Of a DNA stretch of 21,152 nucleotides, positions 1-6,188 are shown one piece after another. The stretch's first letter is position 1. Every line of letters starts with the position of its first letter. This DNA comes from Candidatus Peregrinibacteria bacterium UBA1369 (GTDB lineage Bacteria > Patescibacteriota > Gracilibacteria > UBA1369), in NCBI GenBank assembly GCA_002305925.1, contig DBRL01000009.1, positions 5,296 through 26,447 on the forward strand, in the 5' to 3' direction. The position numbers and the translations under genes are program-made. The notes under the pieces were generated by a model that searched no databases, had not been told where the DNA came from, and saw only the letters and a program-made list of their open reading frames with translations.

Positions 1-33
1 CACCCCCCTGCACCACCCCGCGACACAATTTCT

Positions 34-62
34 TTGACAATGGCAGTGTTTTACTTCATAAT
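34..62 (+). promoter_or_regulatory. Sigma-70 promoter of the RRM gene
   Basis: TTGACA at 34-39 and CATAAT at 57-62 are separated by 17 bp, close to the sigma-70 consensus. It would start transcription near position 69 and give a leader of about 125 nt before the RRM start at 195. A second TATAAT lies at 113-118 but lacks a good -35 box. Confidence 0.7.
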
Positions 63-68
63 ATTGGC

Positions 69-194
69 GCTACGTGAGTTCCTGTTAGTTTTTGCGCGCC
101 AAAAGGCAAAATTATAATGATTGGCAAAAAGACAAGGAAGAAGGTCGTCTCATGAGAGTAAATTGTATCAATCAAATAATTTTGTTAATTCACT
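69..194 (+). promoter_or_regulatory. Long 5' leader with an SD-preceded short ORF
   Basis: The leader of the RRM gene carries a purine-rich SD-like tract, AGGAAGAAGG, at 135-144. Seven bases further on is an ATG at 152 that opens a 29-codon frame ending at 241. This frame runs out of phase across the RRM start at 195, which itself has no SD. Long structured leaders are typical of cold-shock RNA-binding genes. Whether the short frame is translated is unknown. Confidence 0.4.
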
Positions 195-479
195 ATGAAG
201 AAACTTTACGTGGGGAATCTCCCCTATTCCGTCACCGCTGACGATTTGACTTCGATGTTTTCCCAGGCTGGTGCCGTTGCTTCCGCTACCATCATTTCCG
301 ACAAGTTTTCCGGCCGTTCCAAGGGCTTCGGCTTTGTGGAAATGGAAAACGACGAAGAAGCCGCCAAAGCCATTGAAATGTTCAACGAGCAGGACAATGG
401 TGGCCGCAAAATGATCGTCAACGAGGCCCGCCCCCTGGAAGACAGACCTCCCAGAAGGGATTTTGGTCCCCGCGCCTAA
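195..479 (+). CDS. RRM-type RNA-binding protein
   Basis: A 94-residue single RNA recognition motif protein of the small bacterial/cyanobacterial Rbp type. RNP2 (LYVGNL) is at residues 4-9 and RNP1 (KGFGFVEM) at 43-50, with the aromatic residues Y5, F45 and F47 that stack on RNA bases. The C-terminal tail (residues 80-94) is short and rich in Arg/Pro, as in the family. Such proteins bind single-stranded RNA in the cytoplasm and are often cold induced. The gene is monocistronic: its own promoter lies upstream and a strong terminator follows 20 bp after the stop. The start is the ATG at 195, directly before the KKLYVGNL strand, and has no SD of its own. Family assignment is secure; target RNAs are unknown. 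Confidence 0.95.
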   Translation: MKKLYVGNLPYSVTADDLTSMFSQAGAVASATIISDKFSGRSKGFGFVEMENDEEAAKAIEMFNEQDNGGRKMIVNEARPLEDRPPRRDFGPRA

Positions 480-499
480 TTCCAAAAGAATTTAGAATC

Positions 500-535
500 A
501 ACACCGCCGCGCCATAGGCGCGGCGGTGTTTTCTT
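500..535 (+). terminator. Rho-independent terminator after the RRM gene
   Basis: A perfect 14-bp stem (500-513 with 517-530) closes on the 3-nt loop ATA and runs into TTTTCTT. This is a very stable GC-rich terminator 20 bp after the RRM stop. It separates this gene from the copper operon. Confidence 0.92.
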
Positions 536-576
536 ATCTGCTAATTTAAATATTCTGAAATCAATCCTCCGTTAAT

Positions 577-597
577 AATACCCCCCTGGGGGGTATT
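577..597 (+). promoter_or_regulatory. CsoR operator (perfect palindrome)
   Basis: A perfect 21-bp inverted repeat with arms AATACCCCCC and GGGGGGTATT around a central T. This matches the known CsoR/RcnR-family operator type, in which a TACCC arm faces a GGGTA arm across a G/C-tract centre. It lies 55 bp upstream of an operon that contains a csoR gene, and its right arm overlaps the putative -35 box, so bound CsoR would block RNA polymerase. I see no second copy in the window. Confidence 0.9.
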
Positions 598-622
598 GAC
601 GAATGGACTCTTTTAATATTAT
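596..622 (+). promoter_or_regulatory. Promoter of the copper operon
   Basis: TTGACG at 596-601 overlaps the CsoR operator. The best -10 candidates are TATTAT at 617-622 (15-bp spacing, short) or TTATGC at 619-624 (17-bp spacing). Either gives a leader of about 20-25 nt before the ATG at 652. The position is supported by the operator; the exact -10 is uncertain. Confidence 0.55.
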
Positions 623-651
623 GCTGAAGAAGAAACACATAAACATAACCC

Positions 652-1074
652 ATGAAACCTAATCTGCCCACAAGCGTCAGTCTGCTCATCCTAATTCTGG
701 CCGGACTACTCTTCACTTACCTGCTCTTGCCAAGCGATAACTACATCGATTCCCTTCTCACAAACAATCAGTCCCAGGTACAAGTACCAGTGATTACGGA
801 AGAAAATGGCCGCCAGATTATCAACATCCTAGCCCGCGGCGGTTACCATCCAGGCCAAGTGGAAGCCCGATCCGGGCAACCAACCACCTTGCGTTTACAC
901 ACCCAAAACACTTATGACTGCAGCGTCGCCTTTACCATCCCGGCCCTTAAAATCAACCAGATGCTTCCCTTAAATGGTGAAACCAACATCGAACTGCCCG
1001 CGCAAGAACCCGGCACAACCCTTCTCGGCACCTGCAGCATGGGCATGTACAATTTAAAAATAACCTTTCAATAA
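652..1074 (+). CDS. Membrane-anchored cupredoxin-like copper protein
   Basis: A 140-residue protein with one N-terminal hydrophobic segment (about residues 8-27), likely an uncleaved anchor, and an outward-facing domain at about 55-140. The domain has the pattern of cupredoxin_1-like proteins: GYHPGQVEARSG, then a DCS motif (C90), a TIPAL strand, and a closing CSMGM motif (C128, M130, M132). Cys and Met ligands of this kind suit Cu(I). H66 and H83 could add ligands, but the usual blue-copper His/Cys/His/Met set is not clearly present, so it may be a copper chaperone or scavenger and not an electron carrier. It is the first gene of the CsoR-controlled operon, 3 bp before csoR. Domain class is fairly sure; the role is inferred from context. 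Confidence 0.8.
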   Translation: MKPNLPTSVSLLILILAGLLFTYLLLPSDNYIDSLLTNNQSQVQVPVITEENGRQIINILARGGYHPGQVEARSGQPTTLRLHTQNTYDCSVAFTIPALKINQMLPLNGETNIELPAQEPGTTLLGTCSMGMYNLKITFQ

Positions 1075-1077
1075 AGC

Positions 1078-1362
1078 ATGAAAAAAATCGACAACCCCAA
1101 AAAACAGGCCGACATTGCCCTCAAAAAAGCTCAAAGTCACCTCAAGAAAATCCGGGCCATGCTCGAAAACGATGCCTATTGCATCGACATCATTACTCAG
1201 ATTTTGGCTGTCAACGGACTATTGCGCTCGGCCTCAGACAAAATGTTCAAACAACACCTGCGTACCTGCTTTATCAATGGCATGAAAGGGGGAAATCATT
1301 GCCGCCAAGAAGAAATGATCGGTGAAGTACTGGAAATTATCAAATTGACCGCAAAAAACTAA
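1078..1362 (+). CDS. csoR: CsoR-family Cu(I)-sensing repressor
   Basis: A 94-residue all-helical repressor of the CsoR/RcnR (DUF156) family. The Cu(I) triad Cys-His-Cys is complete as C35, H60 and C64, with spacing as in characterised CsoR proteins. This separates it from RcnR (nickel/cobalt) and FrmR (formaldehyde) relatives. The apo-protein tetramer binds the G/C-tract operator; Cu(I) binding releases it. It lies 3 bp after the cupredoxin gene and 13 bp before copA, so it should regulate its own transcription through the operator at 577-597. There is no SD at the ATG. An extra H74-C75 pair lies outside the usual site and may be incidental. Confidence 0.93.
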   Translation: MKKIDNPKKQADIALKKAQSHLKKIRAMLENDAYCIDIITQILAVNGLLRSASDKMFKQHLRTCFINGMKGGNHCRQEEMIGEVLEIIKLTAKN

Positions 1363-1375
1363 AACAACTTCCTTG

Positions 1376-3628
1376 ATGAAAAAACTAAACCTGTCCGTTT
1401 CTGGGATGCATTGCGCCAGCTGCGCCTTTTCCATCGAAAAAACCCTGCGCGAAACCCCGGGTGTGCAGTCCTGTCAGGTCAATGTCGGCACGGAAAAAGC
1501 GGCCGTTACCTTCGACCCTTCCAGAACATCCCTACACCAAATCAACAAGGCCCTCGCTCCACTGGGTTACTCGCTGTTGGAAACCGGCCCGCAGACAGAC
1601 GATGACCCGCAGCTCCACCAGCTGCACCAGGCCAGAAAAAAACTCTGGTTCCTGATACCGGCTGCCGTCATTATGTTCGTACTGATGGGCTGGGACATTC
1701 TCTCCACCGAGGCGGGACTCCTGCCCATGCCCCCTTTCCCGCCATCCTGGATGGAATATTTTGGATTTGTACTCGCCTCCGCAGTACTGCTGCTGGCAGG
1801 CAGACCTTTCATCAGGGGCATCTGGATTTTTCTGCGCAGCGGACAAGCCAACATGGACACGCTGATCGGAATCGGCACCCTGACAGCCTGGCTGTACAGC
1901 ACAATAGTTACTTTTCTGCCGCCAGATACCCTGCCGGCCAACACAGAACTGCACAGCTACTTTGACGTCACTGTCATCGTGATCGCCTTTATCGTGCTCG
2001 GCAAATATCTGGAAAACCGCTCCAAGCGCCGTACCGGTGAAGCCATTCGCAAACTGATTGGCCTGCAGGCCAAAACCGCCTTGGTCGAGCGCAAGGGCCG
2101 GGAGATGGAAATCCCCATCGAAGAAGTTGTCCTGGATGATCTTGTCCTGGTTAAACCGGGCGGGAAAATACCTGTCGACGGACTACTGATTGAGGGACAA
2201 AGCGCCGTGGACGAATCAATGATCAGCGGCGAAGCCATCCCCGTCGACAAACTGCCCGGAGACCAACTGATCGGCGGCACAATCAACCGGCAGGGACACC
2301 TGAAATTCCGGGCTACACGCATCGGCAGTGAAACGGTCCTCTCCCGGATCATAACCCTGGTCGAACAGGCCCAGAGCAGCAAAGCTCCCATCCAGAAAAC
2401 GGTAGACCGTATTTCCGCTATTTTCGTTCCGGCAGTACTGCTGATTGCCCTGCTTACAATCATCATCTGGCTGCTGGTGGGACCAGCCTGGCTTGGCTGG
2501 CCGGCAGCGCTTTCCAATGGACTGGTGGCCTTTGTCAGCGTACTGGTAATTGCCTGCCCCTGCGCCCTTGGACTGGCCACGCCCACCGCTGTCATCGTCG
2601 GGACAGGCAGGGGCGCCGCCCACGGCATACTGGTAAAAGACGCTGCCAGCCTGGAAAGACTGCACCGCATCACCCATCTCGTCACCGACAAAACCGGCAC
2701 CATCACGACCGGAGAGCCGGTAGTCACCAGCCTGATTCTCGAAACAGACAGCGGGCTTACTTCGACTACTGAGGCTCTGGCCCTGCTGGCCGCCCTGGAG
2801 AAAAAATCAGAACACCCCTTGGCCGCAGCCATACTTGATAAAGCCAAACGTGAAAAAATCAAAATCCCTCAAAGCGATAATTTCCGCGTTCTGGAAGGAC
2901 AGGGACTGGAGGCTAAGATCGAAGGAAAAAAATTCCTGGCCGGCAACGCCAGTCTACTGAAAAAACTTGGACTCTCCGTCCCCAGTCGACAAACTGAACA
3001 ACTAACTGCCGAAGGCCAGACACCGGTTTTTCTCTGCACGGAAAATAAACTGCTTGCCATCGTAGCCATTGCCGACACTCTGCGACCCGGAATCAGGGAA
3101 ACCGTCAACCAAATCCAAGACCTGGACATAGAAATCACCCTGCTTACCGGCGACCATCAGAATACCGCCAGCCACATTGCCGCGCAGGCAGGCATTGACC
3201 GGGTTAGAGCGGAAGTGCTACCGGCGGACAAAGCAGCCGTCATTCAAGAACTGCAAAAAGAAGGCCATCTGGTCGCTATGGTCGGAGACGGAATCAATGA
3301 CGCACCGGCACTGGCCCAGGCCGACATAGGAATTGCCATGGGAAGCGGTACCGATATCGCTATCGAGTCGGCCCAAATCACCCTGCTCAGAGGAGATTTC
3401 AGCAAAGTCCTCAAAGCCATCCGTCTTTCACGCTTCACCATGTCTACCATCAGACAAAACCTGTTCTGGGCCTTTGTTTACAATATCATCGGCATTCCAC
3501 TGGCAGCCGGACTGTTTTTCCCCTTCACCGGCTGGCTGCTCAACCCGGCTTTCGCCGGTCTGGCGATGGCCTTGAGCAGCGTATCTGTAGTGAGCAATTC
3601 CCTGCGCCTCAAAAACCGCAAACTTTAA
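1376..3628 (+). CDS. copA: Cu(I)-exporting P1B-type ATPase (CopA)
   Basis: A 750-residue heavy-metal P-type ATPase that uses ATP to pump Cu(I) out of the cytoplasm. In order: one HMA domain with GMHCASC (C13, C16), a first group of membrane helices at about 90-215, the actuator loop with SGE at 284-286, the membrane CPC motif at 394-396, the phosphorylation motif DKTGT (D438), the HP motif (H480-P481) in the nucleotide domain, and the hinge GDGINDAP at 637-644. The last two helices carry YN and MALSS motifs, as in Cu(I)-type (P1B-1) pumps. One HMA domain is common in bacterial CopA. I start at the ATG at 1376; a TTG one codon earlier is possible. There is no SD. It sits 13 bp after csoR and 23 bp before the HMA-DsbD-like gene, so it is in the same operon. 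Confidence 0.96.
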   Translation: MKKLNLSVSGMHCASCAFSIEKTLRETPGVQSCQVNVGTEKAAVTFDPSRTSLHQINKALAPLGYSLLETGPQTDDDPQLHQLHQARKKLWFLIPAAVIMFVLMGWDILSTEAGLLPMPPFPPSWMEYFGFVLASAVLLLAGRPFIRGIWIFLRSGQANMDTLIGIGTLTAWLYSTIVTFLPPDTLPANTELHSYFDVTVIVIAFIVLGKYLENRSKRRTGEAIRKLIGLQAKTALVERKGREMEIPIEEVVLDDLVLVKPGGKIPVDGLLIEGQSAVDESMISGEAIPVDKLPGDQLIGGTINRQGHLKFRATRIGSETVLSRIITLVEQAQSSKAPIQKTVDRISAIFVPAVLLIALLTIIIWLLVGPAWLGWPAALSNGLVAFVSVLVIACPCALGLATPTAVIVGTGRGAAHGILVKDAASLERLHRITHLVTDKTGTITTGEPVVTSLILETDSGLTSTTEALALLAALEKKSEHPLAAAILDKAKREKIKIPQSDNFRVLEGQGLEAKIEGKKFLAGNASLLKKLGLSVPSRQTEQLTAEGQTPVFLCTENKLLAIVAIADTLRPGIRETVNQIQDLDIEITLLTGDHQNTASHIAAQAGIDRVRAEVLPADKAAVIQELQKEGHLVAMVGDGINDAPALAQADIGIAMGSGTDIAIESAQITLLRGDFSKVLKAIRLSRFTMSTIRQNLFWAFVYNIIGIPLAAGLFFPFTGWLLNPAFAGLAMALSSVSVVSNSLRLKNRKL

Positions 3629-3651
3629 TTTGCTTTACACGAAAACAATCC

Positions 3652-4692
3652 ATGACCAATACGGACAAAAACGGAGACAACAAAGCTCAAACCAGATACA
3701 CCCTGCACGTCAACGGCATGCACTGCGCGTCTTGCGAACTGCTGCTCGAAACAAAACTGACAAAAGTACGGGGGCTGAAAGACGTCAAGGCCTCACTGAA
3801 AAATTCAACGGTTTCCTTTACGGCGGACAATCCTCCAGCCCTGGAGGAAATCAACTCGCCCCTCATTCCGCACGGCTATGCTCTTTCCTGGGAAAAACAG
3901 CGGCGACAGCCGGTCCGGCCGCAAACGATGCTTTTACCCTTCCTGATTGCCGCCGTTGTCTTCCTGGCTTTTCTGCTGCTGCAGAAACTGGGCCTGATCG
4001 ACCTGGTCAACCCGCAGGAAATGAGTCTGCCCTTTGTCTTTCTGATCGGCATTGTCGCCTCGCTTTCCACCTGCATGGCAGTAGTGGGCGGACTTGTACT
4101 TTCAATCTCCTCCAGTTACGCCAGGGAACACCAGTCCCGGCCACTGTTACTGTTTCACCTTTCCAGGATGATTAGTTTCTTTCTGCTGGGAGGAGTGGTC
4201 GGACTGATCGGTTCGGCGTTTCTGCTCACACCAACCGTCAGTTTCATTCTCAATCTGCTGCTTTTCCTGATCATGGTCATCATGGGAATCAACCTGCTCG
4301 AAATCTTCGATTTTACCAAAAATTTGCAGCTGAAGCTGCCCAAGTCCTGGGGCCACGCCATTACGGCCCTTAAAAAGGATTCCCGCATCATTACACCAGC
4401 CCTGCTGGGCGCCGCCACGTTTTTCCTGCCCTGCGGCTTTACCCAATCCATGCAGATACTGGCGCTTTCCTCCGGCAACTGGCTCGGCGGCGCCCTGATC
4501 ATGCTGGTATTTGCACTGGGAACTCTGCCCGTACTGGGACTGATCAGCTTCGCCTCCGTACAGGTTTCCAACGGACATTACGCCAAAATCTTTTTTCGTA
4601 CAGCCGGTTTTTTGATTATCTTCTTTGCTTTGCTCAACCTGCAGGCCGCCCTCAACGCCATCGGCATCGCCACTCCGCTGGCGCTTTTCTAA
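3652..4692 (+). CDS. HMA domain fused to a DsbD/TauE-like membrane protein
   Basis: 346 residues. Residues 14-80 form a heavy-metal-associated domain with GMHCASC (C25, C28), like the one in the neighbouring CopA. Residues 92-335 are a polytopic membrane domain with about seven helices (near 92-112, 127-152, 173-193, 197-218, 248-270, 277-300, 314-333), matching the DsbD_2/sulfite-exporter-like (COG2836) class. Single cysteines C141 (STCMAVVGG) and C261 (LPCGFTQ) sit in equivalent helices, as the redox pair does in DsbD/CcdA. The protein may hand copper or electrons across the membrane, for instance to the cupredoxin-like protein. It is the last gene of the copper operon. Fold and context are clear; the substrate is not. 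Confidence 0.85.
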   Translation: MTNTDKNGDNKAQTRYTLHVNGMHCASCELLLETKLTKVRGLKDVKASLKNSTVSFTADNPPALEEINSPLIPHGYALSWEKQRRQPVRPQTMLLPFLIAAVVFLAFLLLQKLGLIDLVNPQEMSLPFVFLIGIVASLSTCMAVVGGLVLSISSSYAREHQSRPLLLFHLSRMISFFLLGGVVGLIGSAFLLTPTVSFILNLLLFLIMVIMGINLLEIFDFTKNLQLKLPKSWGHAITALKKDSRIITPALLGAATFFLPCGFTQSMQILALSSGNWLGGALIMLVFALGTLPVLGLISFASVQVSNGHYAKIFFRTAGFLIIFFALLNLQAALNAIGIATPLALF

Positions 4693-4781
4693 AGCCACCG
4701 GCCTTGACGCAAAGAGCCAATTTCTTCTGGAAAAAACAACCACAATCCCTTACAATGTCAATTGCCTAAACAATCATTTTC

Positions 4782-5147
4782 ATGCAATCGCGCGCCAAAA
4801 CAGTTACTGAATATATGAAAGAAGTTCCGTCGGATCAGCTGGACGTCCTGACCGAATTTCGCGAGATCTGTCTGCGCAACCTGCCCGGCTTCCGCGAAAG
4901 CATGGAATTCGGCATGCCCAGCTATTCCCGCGACAGCCAAATTGAAGTTGCCTGGCAGAGTCAAAAAAACGAAATCATCCTGATGGTCAAAAACGAAGAA
5001 CTGCTCAAATCTTTCAGGCCCCAGCTCAAAGGCATGGAACTCGGAAAAAACCATGTCCATTTCAAAAAACCGGACCATATCGATTTCGCCCTGATCACTA
5101 CGCTGATTCGCCAGGTCGCGGATTCCCGACAGGGAGTGACTGCCTAA
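4782..5147 (+). CDS. DUF1801 (YdhG/YdeI-like) protein
   Basis: A 121-residue cytoplasmic protein of the DUF1801 family. Typical features are the N-terminal helix with VTEYMKEVPSDQ, the central EFGMPSYSRD segment (residues about 42-51), and a strand segment ending in a K-rich KGMELGKNHVHFKK motif (about 83-96). Some family members, such as Bacillus subtilis YdhG/Fra, have a frataxin-like fold and have been linked to iron delivery. The gene has no SD. A TACAAT at 4751-4756 could be a -10 box, with no clear -35, so it may be transcribed apart from the copper operon. Its place just before a Fe-superoxide dismutase would fit an iron role, but that is inference. Confidence 0.85.
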   Translation: MQSRAKTVTEYMKEVPSDQLDVLTEFREICLRNLPGFRESMEFGMPSYSRDSQIEVAWQSQKNEIILMVKNEELLKSFRPQLKGMELGKNHVHFKKPDHIDFALITTLIRQVADSRQGVTA

Positions 5148-5222
5148 ACAGACTGGTTTAGCCTCCCCCGGAGCCCGCTTGCGGCACATTATTAAGCAAC
5201 AAATCACATAACCAAAACACAA

Positions 5223-5843
5223 ATGCCTTTTTCCTTACCGGATCTTCCTTTCGACACCTCCAACTTGATGCCGTTCTGTTCGGCGGAAACATTCCAATAC
5301 CATCATGGTAAACATCACGCCGCCTACGTGACCAAACTCAACGATGCCATCAATGGCACCCCGCTGGCCGAGCTGTCGCTGGAGGAAGTAATACTGCGCT
5401 CACACGCGGAAGGCAACAAGGCCGTCTTCAACAACGCCGCCCAGCATTTCAATCACAGCTTTTTCTGGAACTGCCTGGCTGCGGCCAAAGAAAAACAGAC
5501 CAATGCCGCTGACGCTCCTACCACCGGCCCCGGACCGCAAATCTCGACTCTGCTGGACCGAGACTTCGGAGGACTGGATCAGTTCAAAGCGGCCTTCAAC
5601 CAGGCCGCCACAACGCTCTTTGGCTCAGGTTGGGCCTGGCTGGCCCAGAACGGCAGTGGTAAACTGGAAATTCTTCAACTCAAGGACGCTGACACCCCTT
5701 TAATACAGGGCAAAAAACCGTTACTAACCCTCGACGTCTGGGAGCATGCCTATTACATCGACTTCCGCAACCGCCGTCCAGACTATATCAACACCTTCTG
5801 GGACTTCATCAACTGGGATTTTGTGGAAAAACAGCTCAGCTAA
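5223..5843 (+). CDS. sodB: Superoxide dismutase, iron type
   Basis: A 206-residue Fe/Mn superoxide dismutase that converts superoxide to hydrogen peroxide and oxygen. Metal ligands align with Escherichia coli SodB: H27 (in YHHGKHH), H78 (in the FNHSFFW motif), D171 and H175 (DVWEHAYYID). Q74 in the NNAAQ motif supplies the active-site Gln at the position typical of iron enzymes, so iron is the likelier metal. There is no signal peptide, so it is cytoplasmic. Length is normal for the family. No SD precedes the ATG, and I see no clear promoter in the 75-bp gap after the DUF1801 gene, so the two may be co-transcribed. Confidence 0.97.
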   Translation: MPFSLPDLPFDTSNLMPFCSAETFQYHHGKHHAAYVTKLNDAINGTPLAELSLEEVILRSHAEGNKAVFNNAAQHFNHSFFWNCLAAAKEKQTNAADAPTTGPGPQISTLLDRDFGGLDQFKAAFNQAATTLFGSGWAWLAQNGSGKLEILQLKDADTPLIQGKKPLLTLDVWEHAYYIDFRNRRPDYINTFWDFINWDFVEKQLS

Positions 5844-5943
5844 AAAGACTATTTCTGGCCCCACGTCCACTGACATTCAAAAAGAGAATTTGCAATGATT
5901 TTTTAAACAGTCAAAAGCAAGGCAAAAACCAATTTTGCACAAT

Positions 5944-5971
5944 TTGACATATACAAGCATACTATTATATA
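5944..5971 (+). promoter_or_regulatory. Distal promoter candidate for the 492-residue protein
   Basis: TTGACA at 5944-5949, a 16-bp spacer and TATATA at 5966-5971. In so AT-rich a context the -10 is easily found by chance, but the -35 is a perfect match. It would give a leader of over 200 nt. Confidence 0.4.
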
Positions 5972-6124
5972 TGTGATTTTGCGTTAAGAAGCATTCAATT
6001 GCACTTTAAGCATTTGACCGAGACAATTTTTTATTACAAAAAAACATTTGGCAGCCACACAACTTTTGCACAAAAACAGAAATTATTTTTAACATATTTG
6101 AGATAAATATTAAAGGGCTATTAT

Positions 6125-6153
6125 TTTACATAAAACAAAACAAACAGTATAAA
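6125..6153 (+). promoter_or_regulatory. Proximal promoter for the 492-residue protein
   Basis: TTTACA at 6125-6130 and TATAAA at 6148-6153 with a 17-bp spacer. The implied start near 6160 leaves a leader of about 28 nt before the ATG at 6189. Confidence 0.55.
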
Positions 6154-6188
6154 CTATATATATTTTATATTCAAACATCGTTTCTTAA

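Larger units (their letters stand above)
5844..6188. other. Very AT-rich intergenic region (345 bp)
   Basis: No plausible gene on either strand. Base composition changes sharply here: runs of A and T dominate, against roughly half G+C on either side. It holds two candidate plus-strand promoters (5944-5971 and 6125-6153) and a 10-bp direct repeat TTTTGCACAA at 5933-5942 and 6064-6073. No terminator hairpin for sodB is evident. It acts as the upstream control region of the 492-residue protein. Confidence 0.6.

Noticed and set aside
1957..2862. 301-codon open frame on the minus strand
   Set aside because: It lies entirely opposite copA, whose motifs are complete. Its Ser/Arg/Pro-rich product is typical of the reverse of a GC-rich gene.
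3630..4175. 181-codon plus-strand frame
   Set aside because: Out of frame with the HMA-DsbD-like gene, which has clear domains; no start signal.
4147..4743. 198-codon minus-strand frame
   Set aside because: Antisense to the HMA-membrane protein; a low-complexity Gln/Gly/Glu-rich product with no family pattern.
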